Virus record (IMG/VR): IMGVR_UViG_3300021962_000234
Location: 1 to 40,894 of that record
Length of the DNA: 40,894 bases
From: a virus
Reading direction: 5' to 3' (one strand)
The translations under genes and the position numbers were made by a program. Positions 1 to 8,140 of this stretch are shown in pieces. The stretch's first letter is position 1; every line of letters begins with the position of its first letter. The notes under the pieces are model-generated. The model had not been told where the DNA came from, made no database searches, and saw only the letters and a list, made by a program, of their open reading frames with translations.

Positions 1-2
1 GG

Positions 3-491
3 CAAGGCACTGCTGCCGTGTATTCAACTGCTGGTGCTATTGATTTTGCTGCCAACTCTGGTGCTACTTGGAGGGTGACGGGTGTGCAGTTGGAACAGAA
101 TTATCAGCCGACCCCGTTTGAGCAACGACCTATCGGTACAGAACTAGCCTTATGCCAACGGTACTATCATCGTATAGTGGCAATGTCTGCATACGGAACT
201 CTTGCTGATGGTGCAGCAGGTGATACAACAAACGGTTATTTTTATACATCTGCACCAGTGACAATGAGAGTCAGACCAACAAGTGTTGAAAGCAACAACA
301 TAATCCTTGGTGACATACAAAATGTTTGGTTATGCAATGCAGCAGTTTTAGATACAACCGTTTCAAATGCCCATAGACCATCAGTATTTATTTCTGCAAC
401 TACCGCTGGTCAATTAGTAGCAGCAAAAAGGTATTTTGTGTTGGGGTACAACAATGCTGCTGCTTATCTTGCTTTTTCGGCGGAGTTGTAA
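3..491 (+). CDS. Tail fibre / minor tail protein, C-terminal part (5' end outside window)
   Basis: The frame is open to the left edge, so only the last ~163 residues are present. Residues around VTGVQLEQNYQPTPFEQRP followed by GTELALCQRYYH match a C-terminal signature seen in many phage tail fibre and carbohydrate-binding tail proteins; this is family knowledge, not a search result. The GTG at 18 is internal and probably not the true start. The stop at 491 is directly followed by the next ATG at 492, as in a tail-gene operon. Likely role: receptor contact at the virion tip. The function call is fairly safe; the exact family is not. Confidence 0.75.
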   Translation, partial: QGTAAVYSTAGAIDFAANSGATWRVTGVQLEQNYQPTPFEQRPIGTELALCQRYYHRIVAMSAYGTLADGAAGDTTNGYFYTSAPVTMRVRPTSVESNNIILGDIQNVWLCNAAVLDTTVSNAHRPSVFISATTAGQLVAAKRYFVLGYNNAAAYLAFSAEL

Positions 492-680
492 ATGTTTTAT
501 TTTTTTGATTGCCCAGAATTTATGACAGGAAATATGCAGCGCCACATTATGCAGCCGTTAGATGATGGTGGTGTGCGTTCATTCCCGTTAACGGACGACA
601 ACCCAAACACGGCAGCCTATTTAGCGTGGGTTGCTGAAGGTAACATCGCAGAAGAATGGAACCCTAATGGGAATCAGTAA
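492..680 (+). CDS. Small tail-associated protein (62 aa)
   Basis: This gene starts one base after the preceding fibre stop and overlaps the next gene (ATG 667) by 14 bases. It is acidic, with no signal peptide or membrane segment. The C-terminal part (DDNPNTAAYLAWVAEGN) resembles a motif common in small phage proteins that follow tail fibre genes, so a fibre-assembly or accessory tail role is likely. No catalytic motif is visible. Confidence 0.6.
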   Translation: MFYFFDCPEFMTGNMQRHIMQPLDDGGVRSFPLTDDNPNTAAYLAWVAEGNIAEEWNPNGNQ

Positions 681-1368
681 CACTATCCCGCCATCAAGGT
701 TGATTCAGCCTGGTGTTGTAGCGAACACGGCTGCACGACCTACTAGCCCGTTCACGGGTCAGGCTATCTATCAGGTTGATACGAACCAGTATCTCATTTG
801 GAACGGTACAGCATGGGTGATACCTAACACTCCTGCACAAAACCCAACAGGTTTAGAGTTGATTACTACCGCTACTTGTACTTCTGGCGGTACGGCATCA
901 GGCGGTGTAATAACTATTGGCTCTGCTGTTTCTAGCGTTACAGTTGCTACTGCTTTTAGCGCAACATATGACAACTACCGAATTGTTATTTCTAACGTAA
1001 CTGGTCCAAACAACACTGATTATGGCATAGCGTTTGAAGCATCGGGTACAAATCACCGATTTGTTGGGTGGTACATGGCTTTTACTGGAACAACTTTGAC
1101 ACCAACATATAGCAACGGTTATAGTTTTATACCTGTTAGTTGGGCATCTTCATCAACTGCTTACAATTCTTTTGCAAGTTTTGATGTTTTGGGTCCGTAC
1201 CTGCCGATTGTGCCAAGAGTTATAAGCCCTTGGACTGGTAGTGGGTTTTCAGGTCATTACAGTGGTTTATGGGCTGATACAACTTCTGTCACTGGGTTTA
1301 TAATCAAACCTGCTAGCGGTACATTGACTGGTGGGACTATTCGTGTCTATGGATACAGGAACACATAA
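667..1368 (+). CDS. Minor tail / fibre protein
   Basis: I chose the ATG at 667 (MGISNTIPPSRLIQPG) rather than the longer frame opening at 631, because the extra residues only translate the end of the upstream gene. The N-terminal ~50 residues (RPTSPFTGQAIYQVDT then IWNGTAW) recur in the next gene as RPTAPYEGQFIYETDT then IWNGTAW, so the two are paralogues sharing an attachment-type N-terminus with different C-terminal domains. Composition is Ser/Thr/Gly rich, as in beta-structured fibres. The stop (1366-1368) overlaps the next start by one base. Confidence 0.7.
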   Translation: MGISNTIPPSRLIQPGVVANTAARPTSPFTGQAIYQVDTNQYLIWNGTAWVIPNTPAQNPTGLELITTATCTSGGTASGGVITIGSAVSSVTVATAFSATYDNYRIVISNVTGPNNTDYGIAFEASGTNHRFVGWYMAFTGTTLTPTYSNGYSFIPVSWASSSTAYNSFASFDVLGPYLPIVPRVISPWTGSGFSGHYSGLWADTTSVTGFIIKPASGTLTGGTIRVYGYRNT

Positions 1369-2018
1369 TGGCTATTAACTCTTTGTCTACAGGCTGGAGA
1401 CCAGGTGTATGCACTAGTGGCACACGCCCCACAGCACCGTATGAAGGTCAGTTCATCTACGAAACTGACACGGATATGCTTGCTATTTGGAACGGCACAG
1501 CATGGCGTTACATCGCTTCTACAACAGCGACAAGCGGTTCAATCCTGCAAGTCCAATCAACAACGCTAGCAACAATATGGTCATCAAACGTTGTATCAGG
1601 AGGCATTGCTGACATAACTGGTCTAAGTGCTTCCATCACGCCCAAATCAACCAGTTCAAAAGTTTTAGTAACAGTGAATATGAACGGCATGGTTGACGTT
1701 TCGGGAAGTTACAGACCGTTTTTTGCTGCTCAACTAAAACGAGATGGCACAGCAATAGGCGGTGGGACTGTTGCTGGAAGCAGAACAAGCATTAACGCTA
1801 GCGGTGGGTACAGTCCTGTCCCTGACATTAATGCAAACATTTCATTTAGTTATATGGATTCTCCTTCTACAACTTCATCAACGACATATCAGGTTGCTGC
1901 TTTTAACGCATTTGGTGCGACGTTCAATTTAACTGTCAACCAATTCGCTGGCGACAGTAACGCTGCTACTACGGGTCGCTTATCTTCAACTATCACGCTG
2001 ATGGAGATTGCGGGGTGA
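1368..2018 (+). CDS. Minor tail / fibre protein, paralogue of the preceding gene
   Basis: 216 residues. The first ~45 residues match the preceding protein (see the IWNGTAW motif); after that the sequences diverge into a Ser/Thr-rich probable beta-sandwich (for example SSKVLVTVNMNG). Similar domains occur in phage tail proteins with unknown ligand. Start and stop overlap both neighbours, which suggests coupled translation. The end of the gene (GTGA) is also the start of a glycosyltransferase remnant. Confidence 0.7.
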   Translation: MAINSLSTGWRPGVCTSGTRPTAPYEGQFIYETDTDMLAIWNGTAWRYIASTTATSGSILQVQSTTLATIWSSNVVSGGIADITGLSASITPKSTSSKVLVTVNMNGMVDVSGSYRPFFAAQLKRDGTAIGGGTVAGSRTSINASGGYSPVPDINANISFSYMDSPSTTSSTTYQVAAFNAFGATFNLTVNQFAGDSNAATTGRLSSTITLMEIAG

Positions 2019-2134
2019 TTAGTGTCATCACCTGCACATACAACACCCCGCCAGACGTACTCGCCCGCACATGGGCCTCCCTACATACTTTGACATGCAC
2101 AAATTCCGTGTCAAGCAATCTACATTTGGCTTAA
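2015..2134 (+). pseudogene. Remnant of a family 2 glycosyltransferase (39 codons)
   Basis: A GTG at 2015 overlaps the previous stop (GTGA) and reads VISVITCTYNTPPDVLARTW then ASL, a clear GT2 nucleotide-sugar-binding N-terminus (the VITCTYN strand and following helix). After about 24 codons the similarity stops, and the frame ends at TAA 2132-2134 after residues that do not fit the family. Intact GT2 proteins are >200 residues, and the next ATG starts an unrelated fibre. I read this as a deletion or recombination scar inside the tail-fibre region, where glycosyltransferases often sit. Confidence 0.6.
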
Positions 2135-2201
2135 TTTTCAAGCTCTGTTTACATGGATGTATATGGCATAATGTATTCAGGACTGGCCAAAAGGAAGCCC
2201 A

Positions 2202-4088
2202 ATGCCGCTTTTTAAACGTAAAAGATTTGACTCAGCTCCAATTTTCACAGTTGGCGATGACTCATTCATAGTTAAGCGCGCTGAAGCTGGATCAACTGGA
2301 GCATTGCTTGACATTCAAGACGAGACTGGTGCCTCCCTGTTCACGGTTAGCAATAACGGCGTTGTCGGCCCGATTACGGTCACAACTGGCTCAATTGAGC
2401 TCGGTACTGGCACAACCGGAGACTATGTAGAAGCCCTAAACGCTGGAACCAGTGTAGTAATTACGAACAATAGTGGTGAAGGGTCAATTCCAACAGTGGC
2501 AGTTGCTCAAGCAATTGGAACTGGTGATAGCCCAACATTTGCAAACCTTTCGTTAACTGGATCGCTCTCGCTTGAGGGAGCAACGGCTAATGATTATGAG
2601 ACGATTTTGCAAGCAGCTGATCCGACTGCAGATAGAACGATTACCCTTCCAGATGCCACTGGAACAGTTGCAATTTCTGGATCAATCGCTCTTGGGTCAG
2701 ACACAACTGGCAACTATGTATCCTACTTGGTCGCTGGAACTGGAGTATCTCTAGATAATAACTCTGGCGAAAGCGCAACCCCGACTGTTTCAATTGGTCA
2801 GGCAATTGGAACATCTGATAGCCCTTCATTTACAGCCATTTCAGCGACAACGGTAAATGTTGGCGGAACTGTTGTCTTTGAAGGCACAACCGCCGACACA
2901 TATGAAACTACATTTCAGGTAGCTGATCCGACTGCAGATAGAACAATAAGCCTTCCAGATGCCTCTGGTACCGTTGCCATTTCGGGATCAATTGCTCTTG
3001 GAACTGATACAACTGGTGATTACGTATCATCCCTTGTTGCCGGTACTGGCGTAACGCTTTCAAACAATTCTGGCGAGAGTGCAACCCCGACTGTTTCAAT
3101 CGGACAGGCAGTTGCAACCACAGATAATGTTGAGTTTCATGATGTAACTGTTACTGGTGACCTAACCGTTACTGGAACGCTTAATACGGTTAATGAGACA
3201 AACCTCTCCGTTGAGGATGCATTCATCTATTTGAATGATGGAAGCACGATTACTAATCCAGACCTTGGTATAACTGGCAATTACAACGACGGTACTTACA
3301 AGCATGCTGGAGTGTTCCGCGATGCTACGGATGGAACATGGAAATTCTTCCAAGGCTACACGCCAGAACCTGCAGCAGACATAAACGTTGCCCATGCTTC
3401 ATACGCCGATGCACCAATCAAGGCCCTAAGCGCAACATTTACTCAGACAACAGGAACGGCTCCGCTAACAGTTTCCTCTACTACAAAAGTCTCCAACTTA
3501 AACACAGATTTACTGGATGACCAAGAAGGATCATGGTATTCACCCCCTGGGATGATCTCAATGTACGGTGGATCATCTGCTCCGTCTGGTTGGTTGATAT
3601 GCGATGGAACTGCAGTTAGTCGCACGACATACTCGTCACTGTTTTCAGCAATAGGAACCGCTTATGGGTCTGGCGACGGTTCAACAACATTCAACTTGCC
3701 AAACCTAAGTGGGCGCGTTCCAGTTGGACTAAATGCAAGCGATACCTCTTTTGACACATTGGGCGAGACTGGTGGACATAAAGAGACACAGTCGCACACT
3801 CATGACGGTGCATCACATACCCATACTGGAACCACCGCAACTGAAGGTTCACACAATCACACATATAGTGATTATTCACAAGACGGTGGCGCTGCTGTCA
3901 ATTTTGGGACTCAATACACAGTTGGCGGCCCTGTTGTGACGACTAGAACTACATCTGCTGGATCAGCGCACTCACATACATTCACTACATCAGCTCCAGC
4001 TGCGGTTGGAACAACTGGGTCATATGGCGGCGGCAACTCTGGAAACCTACAGCCATACATCGTTCTCAACTACATAATCAAGATATAG
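2202..4088 (+). CDS. Long tail fibre with phage tail-collar domain
   Basis: 628 residues, start supported by AAAAGGAAGCCC upstream. The N-terminal part holds about three imperfect ~100-residue repeats (for example GTGVSLDNNSGESATPTVSI and DPTADRTISLPDASGTVAI), typical of fibre shafts. Near residues ~450-510, PPGMISMYGGSSAPSGWLIC followed by DGT and the FNLPNLSGRVPVG strand is a classic tail-collar domain (PF07484 type). The C-terminal ~100 residues are His/Ser/Thr rich (SHTHDGASHTHTG), and such His pairs may bind metal, as in T4 gp37. Predicted role: host recognition. Repeat copies are also similar at DNA level. Confidence 0.85.
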   Translation: MPLFKRKRFDSAPIFTVGDDSFIVKRAEAGSTGALLDIQDETGASLFTVSNNGVVGPITVTTGSIELGTGTTGDYVEALNAGTSVVITNNSGEGSIPTVAVAQAIGTGDSPTFANLSLTGSLSLEGATANDYETILQAADPTADRTITLPDATGTVAISGSIALGSDTTGNYVSYLVAGTGVSLDNNSGESATPTVSIGQAIGTSDSPSFTAISATTVNVGGTVVFEGTTADTYETTFQVADPTADRTISLPDASGTVAISGSIALGTDTTGDYVSSLVAGTGVTLSNNSGESATPTVSIGQAVATTDNVEFHDVTVTGDLTVTGTLNTVNETNLSVEDAFIYLNDGSTITNPDLGITGNYNDGTYKHAGVFRDATDGTWKFFQGYTPEPAADINVAHASYADAPIKALSATFTQTTGTAPLTVSSTTKVSNLNTDLLDDQEGSWYSPPGMISMYGGSSAPSGWLICDGTAVSRTTYSSLFSAIGTAYGSGDGSTTFNLPNLSGRVPVGLNASDTSFDTLGETGGHKETQSHTHDGASHTHTGTTATEGSHNHTYSDYSQDGGAAVNFGTQYTVGGPVVTTRTTSAGSAHSHTFTTSAPAAVGTTGSYGGGNSGNLQPYIVLNYIIKI

Positions 4089-4096
4089 AGGAAGTT

Positions 4097-4429
4097 ATGG
4101 ATCTAGTTCAATCACAATTAGCTATGGCACAAGTACCAGTGCATGCAAGCGAAGCTGCCTCGTTTACTGCTTCTGCAGATACGTTGGTTACGCAAATAAT
4201 TCTTTGCAACACAAGCTCATCAACTGTCACGATGCGCATTTCTCTCACCAACTCTGGTGCATCGTCAACGACGGCTGCTAACAGAATTTTCCACGAGCTA
4301 AGCCTTACTGGACAAGAGACAATCATGCTTATGCCGGATCTGTTTGTTCCTTCTGGTTACAAGATTTGGACGAGCGCTAGCACTGGAAATGTCGTCAATA
4401 TCGTACTTACTGGCATCGTAGAGTCGTAA
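4097..4429 (+). CDS. Small virion-associated beta protein, unknown function
   Basis: 110 residues. The start follows AGAGGAAGTT. Strands such as TLVTQIILCNTSSSTVTMRI suggest a small beta-sandwich. There is no signal peptide, membrane helix or catalytic motif. It sits between two fibre genes in a tight operon, and the stop overlaps the next ATG by one base, so a tail-tip or decoration role is likely but unproven. Confidence 0.6.
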   Translation: MDLVQSQLAMAQVPVHASEAASFTASADTLVTQIILCNTSSSTVTMRISLTNSGASSTTAANRIFHELSLTGQETIMLMPDLFVPSGYKIWTSASTGNVVNIVLTGIVES

Positions 4430-5160
4430 TGTCCAATAGATCGAGGTTCAATTTTCGGCGGATGAACCGAACCTTGGCTGCTGTAGCAGTTGAAGAAGGA
4501 ATTACATCTGCCAACTTGCTTTCGGCATATATTGACGCCTCGGATCCAGTTTATGGCCCAGGTTCAGATGGTGATGTAACCATCTCAAGCAACACATCAC
4601 TCTCTAGTGATATGTACTACAACAATCTTACGATCAATAGCAGCGTTACGCTTACAACTAATGGCTACAGAGTATTTGTTAAAAACTTACTTACTTTAGG
4701 TGATGCTTCGGTAATAGGATTTTCAACTGGGTCATCTTCAGCAGGCTCCATTGGTGCTGGAGCAGCTGCTAATACCGCTGTCTCAAATAGCCTTGGTGGC
4801 TCATCAGCTACACAAACAGCAACTACGCCGACTGCATCTGTTGGCGGTGCAAAGTATTACTACCAAGCATCAAATGCCATACGTGGGTGGGCGGTTTCCG
4901 CATCTCAAACAACGCCACTATTCCTACAAGGTGGAGCTGGTGGTGTGGGTCAAGCTGGAGGTGGCGTAGTTATAGTTGCAGCTCGTTACATAAGCTCAAG
5001 TGCCACAACCACAAACGCATCATTTTCTGCACCAGCTACAGCACCAGCTGGTGGTGGTGTAGTTATTGTGATCTCAAGCGCTTCCGCCTTGCCTTCAAAC
5101 GTATCTACTAATGTAACTGGACAGAATGCTGGAACAGCTATTTACGTACAGGTAACATAA
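4429..5160 (+). CDS. Gly/Ser-rich tail fibre protein
   Basis: 243 residues. Residues ~45-105 (DVTISSNTSLSSDMYYNNLT, then TTNGYRVFVKNLLTL) form a beta-solenoid-like module that is repeated near the start of the next gene. The remainder is Ala/Gly/Ser rich and probably fibrous. It overlaps both neighbours by one base. The paralogous module suggests that both proteins attach to the same tail structure. Confidence 0.7.
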   Translation: MSNRSRFNFRRMNRTLAAVAVEEGITSANLLSAYIDASDPVYGPGSDGDVTISSNTSLSSDMYYNNLTINSSVTLTTNGYRVFVKNLLTLGDASVIGFSTGSSSAGSIGAGAAANTAVSNSLGGSSATQTATTPTASVGGAKYYYQASNAIRGWAVSASQTTPLFLQGGAGGVGQAGGGVVIVAARYISSSATTTNASFSAPATAPAGGGVVIVISSASALPSNVSTNVTGQNAGTAIYVQVT

Positions 5161-6836
5161 TGTCTGAAGAGCTTGAAAATGGCATACGCCGCATCAATAG
5201 ACAACGTTCTCAGCGTTTAGGTACGCTCGAGACCTATGGTGACGGTAGGGATGGAAATGTTGTCATAAGCACAAATACAACATTGACATCAGATATGTAC
5301 TACAACAGCCTTACTGTCAATACTGGGGTTGTTCTTAATACCAACGGGTTTCGTGTATTCGTTAAAGATACATTGACCCTAAATGGAATTCTCGGTATTG
5401 GAACATCTGCTGGAGTAGCTCCTGGTTCTCTTGTTTCATCAGGAACACTTTCTGGTGCGTCATCAGCCACAACGCTCACATATTCACTTGGTGGACGCGG
5501 TGGGGGAGCCACTGCTCCCACGGTCACAGCCTTGCCGGACTCGTATAAGAAGCGTGTTGAAAATCTTCTGTTTGGTATTGCCATATTGCCCAGTGGTTCA
5601 ACAGTTGCAATTTCTGGTGGAACTGCTGGAACTACTGGAGCCAGTGGAACATCAACCCCAGCACTAACTGCAGCGTCATCGTGGCCAGGAAAGGCTGGTT
5701 CAGCTGGTTCAGCTGGAGCTTCTGGATCACCAGGTGGTCTTGGCGCAACTGGAGCATATGCACCAAATGCCACAACCGTAGGCGCATCTGGCGGACGCGG
5801 TGCAACAGGAAGTCCAGGTGGGTCTGGAGCTTCTGGATCTCCTGGCGCAGCAGGAACAGCCACAAATGCAACAGCTGGCCTTGGTGGAGCTGGTGGGTCT
5901 GGTGGGTCTGGTGGAGCCGTAGTTATGATCGTGGCTAAAACAATAACTGGAAGCGGCCTAGTGATATCCACAAGTTTTGCTGGAGCAGTTGGTTCTGCTG
6001 GCTCGTATGGTGCGACCGGCACTCCCGGTGCAGTTGGTGCTAGCGGTGCAAGTGGCCCAGTCGGAGCTACTGGTACACCAGCTCCGAGCGCAGTGATCCT
6101 AACCTCACACCCACACACTGGCCATACTCACCCACATCACAACGGGCACCATTATTCCCATACCCACCCACACAACAATGGTCATCACAGCCCAAATCAC
6201 CACTCTCATTACCACTATGGGCGCGCTTATCACTCGCATGACCACGGCCACTCACACAAAGGTGGAAACCATACAGGTCATCACCACCCAGCCCATCATG
6301 GCCATAATCATCACCATCATCAGGGGCATGGTCATCCTTGCGGGCATTGCGGCCAAAACCCTTCACACCATAATGTGCCTCATTCTTCAACAGAGGGTAC
6401 GCAGCATGATGTGTACTACAACGCAAACATTCATCACAGTAATCCTTCATACTTTCTGCATGAGCCGCATGTTTACACACATAGCACCCATCATGCAGAC
6501 ACAAGCCCACACCACCCAAACCACCACCACGGTGGACACCATCCAAACCACCATCATCACCATGCGCATCCAGCGTTCACTACTTATGCAGGCGGAACAG
6601 GCGGATCCGCTGGGCCTGGCGGAGCTGGCGGAGCTGGCGGAGCTGGCGGAGCTGGTGCGCCAGCACAGCAGGGGGGAACCGGCAAGCGTGGCGGTGCCGG
6701 TGGAGGTGGCGCTGTAATCTTGGTGACAAAGACAGCATCGCTGCCAATATCAATATCCACGGCACCTAACTCAACAGCTGACTCTGATTCTTTCGGTGCG
6801 CAGAGTGGGCAATCGGTTATAATTTACGATATATAA
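5160..6836 (+). CDS. Collagen-like tail fibre with a ~150-residue His-rich segment
   Basis: 558 residues. Order: a beta-solenoid module shared with the previous gene (~25-90), Gly-rich collagen-like stretches (GAxG/GSPG repeats, ~170-310), a histidine-dominated segment at about 316-470 full of HHxH, HxH and one CGHC, then a second Gly-rich stretch (GGAGGAGGAGG) and a short beta C-terminus. The His segment could bind divalent metals or make a pH-sensitive joint; this is inference. The composition of both strands creates long false open frames opposite this gene. A clear stop is followed by AAGGAG and the next gene. Confidence 0.8.
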   Translation: MSEELENGIRRINRQRSQRLGTLETYGDGRDGNVVISTNTTLTSDMYYNSLTVNTGVVLNTNGFRVFVKDTLTLNGILGIGTSAGVAPGSLVSSGTLSGASSATTLTYSLGGRGGGATAPTVTALPDSYKKRVENLLFGIAILPSGSTVAISGGTAGTTGASGTSTPALTAASSWPGKAGSAGSAGASGSPGGLGATGAYAPNATTVGASGGRGATGSPGGSGASGSPGAAGTATNATAGLGGAGGSGGSGGAVVMIVAKTITGSGLVISTSFAGAVGSAGSYGATGTPGAVGASGASGPVGATGTPAPSAVILTSHPHTGHTHPHHNGHHYSHTHPHNNGHHSPNHHSHYHYGRAYHSHDHGHSHKGGNHTGHHHPAHHGHNHHHHQGHGHPCGHCGQNPSHHNVPHSSTEGTQHDVYYNANIHHSNPSYFLHEPHVYTHSTHHADTSPHHPNHHHGGHHPNHHHHHAHPAFTTYAGGTGGSAGPGGAGGAGGAGGAGAPAQQGGTGKRGGAGGGGAVILVTKTASLPISISTAPNSTADSDSFGAQSGQSVIIYDI

Positions 6837-6845
6837 GGAGACTAC

Positions 6846-7112
6846 ATGTCAATCTTTGCAAATATGCCAAATGACGAAAAGCGTGAAGTTGGTCAAATGA
6901 TGCTCGCCAGCATCCGTCGCGAAATATACCGCCTTGCCCTGTCTGAAGGGATTGATCTAGATACTTTCGTGCCAGCCGACTATCCAGATCCAGAGACATT
7001 AGATATTGACCCAACCCAGTACTTCAGGGTCAACTTTAGCGACAAAGTTCTCCTGTATCAGGCTTGTCAGAAATACATCAATCTTGAGCAAAGGCTCGAC
7101 ACGCTAGACTGA
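6846..7112 (+). CDS. Conserved-type phage protein, unknown function (88 aa)
   Basis: The start has a strong ribosome site (ATAAGGAGACTAC). The protein is acidic and probably helical (DEKREVGQMMLASIRREIYR), with a Pro/Asp-rich middle and a C-terminal helix. There is no signal peptide. It is the first gene after the fibre block and may begin the accessory operon that includes the oxygenase and halogenase. No function can be assigned. Confidence 0.65.
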   Translation: MSIFANMPNDEKREVGQMMLASIRREIYRLALSEGIDLDTFVPADYPDPETLDIDPTQYFRVNFSDKVLLYQACQKYINLEQRLDTLD

Positions 7113-7116
7113 GCCT

Positions 7117-7596
7117 ATGAGGCTTGTATATTGCCCAACTGAAGAAATGCTCGAAGAAGCAGAACTGTTGGCGAAAACCTGTGGTGTTCCAATAGTTGTG
7201 GGAGATAACGCTTTCACTTCATCTCTTGATTTTGACAGAACAATCGTGCAGATTGTCTCATCGCCAGAAAAAGACGAACTTAAGTATCTGCCTAAATCAA
7301 CTGTTTCAATGTGTCATGTAGTGATGTTTCATTCAGTAAACACATTGGATCTCAGTGAATCTGTATGCCTATATACACATGATGATATATCTAACGTATT
7401 TTTAACATCTTATAACATTGAATTCACCCCATATCTTTGTGAAAAAAACTATGTTCGCTTCCACAACCGCTTACCGTGCACTGGACTATGGCGTTTTAGG
7501 ATTAACCTCAATGGAAACGATCTAGCCTACGGAGAAGTGAATGTCCATGAAGACGGAAGATATAGAACAACTGGCGCCAGGAATATTTCTATATAA
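7117..7596 (+). CDS. Hypothetical protein (159 aa)
   Basis: A soluble mixed alpha/beta protein without recognisable motifs. Several Cys residues are scattered (positions ~6, 22, 105, 127, 140) without a clear zinc pattern. The last 56 bases overlap the oxygenase gene, whose start is supported by its own GGAGAA site, so the two are translationally coupled. AT-rich codon use resembles the following operon rather than the fibre genes. Confidence 0.6.
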   Translation: MRLVYCPTEEMLEEAELLAKTCGVPIVVGDNAFTSSLDFDRTIVQIVSSPEKDELKYLPKSTVSMCHVVMFHSVNTLDLSESVCLYTHDDISNVFLTSYNIEFTPYLCEKNYVRFHNRLPCTGLWRFRINLNGNDLAYGEVNVHEDGRYRTTGARNISI

Positions 7597-8140
7597 AAAC
7601 CTATTTCACATTAACTTTCTTGAAACTTTACTATTAAGCATAGAAAACGAGTGTTCCGACCCAAATGGGGTTCTTTACTGGGAAAACTCTGGCGTTGGTG
7701 AATCAGGAGCTGCAACCGAATACAGATCTTCTATGACATGTGGAATGGCTCCGGTAATGATGCCAGGAGGCGGACATCCGCTCCACGAGGCCTTCAAGGA
7801 AGCAATTCATAAACCAATACTTGAGTGCGCATTTGACTATGCGAATATACACGACATAAATGTTGGAGTTCACGAACCATACAGCCTACTTAAATATTCA
7901 GCTGGGGCTCACTATAGAAGTCATTACGATGCTGGTCCAGACATGCCAAGAACATTTAGTGCAGTTGCGTATTTAAAAAATACCTCAACTGGCGGAGACC
8001 TTGAATTTCAGCACTTTAAATTACGCGTTCCCTGTATTGAAAACTCTTTATTACTTTTCCCAGCTTCGCACCCATATATGCATTATGCACACCCCGTCAT
8101 TGATGGGATGAAATATTCTCTGGTAACGTGGTACCCATGA
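7541..8140 (+). CDS. 2-oxoglutarate/Fe(II)-dependent oxygenase, prolyl-4-hydroxylase type
   Basis: 199 residues, close to the size of phage P4H-like enzymes. The HxD iron ligands lie in AHYRSHYDAG (H128, D130), the distal His in HYAHPV (H184), and the 2-oxoglutarate-binding basic residue seven residues on (K191, in DGMKYSLVTW). GGDLEF (161-166) is the usual core strand. The family uses O2, 2-oxoglutarate and Fe(II) to hydroxylate protein or small-molecule substrates; the substrate here is unknown. The start is the ATG after GGAGAAGTGA. The stop TGA overlaps the halogenase ATG (ATGA), so the two are probably co-translated. Confidence 0.85.
   Translation: MSMKTEDIEQLAPGIFLYKNLFHINFLETLLLSIENECSDPNGVLYWENSGVGESGAATEYRSSMTCGMAPVMMPGGGHPLHEAFKEAIHKPILECAFDYANIHDINVGVHEPYSLLKYSAGAHYRSHYDAGPDMPRTFSAVAYLKNTSTGGDLEFQHFKLRVPCIENSLLLFPASHPYMHYAHPVIDGMKYSLVTWYP

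Noticed and set aside
2071-2271. Plus-strand frame of 66 codons after the glycosyltransferase remnant
   Set aside because: No ribosome site, runs into the collar fibre start, and the composition is not protein-like.
4887-5111. Trp/Ser-rich plus-strand frames within the Gly-rich fibre genes
   Set aside because: Frame-shifted reading of GGT/GGA-rich codons; no independent start signals.
5300-6118. Long minus-strand frame (272 codons) opposite the Gly-rich fibre
   Set aside because: It is the Pro/Ala-rich mirror of Gly-rich coding; no ribosome site, and the plus-strand gene is clearly real.
6067-6546. Minus-strand frame opposite the His-rich segment
   Set aside because: The composition is forced by the CAT/CAC codons of the plus strand; no start signal.
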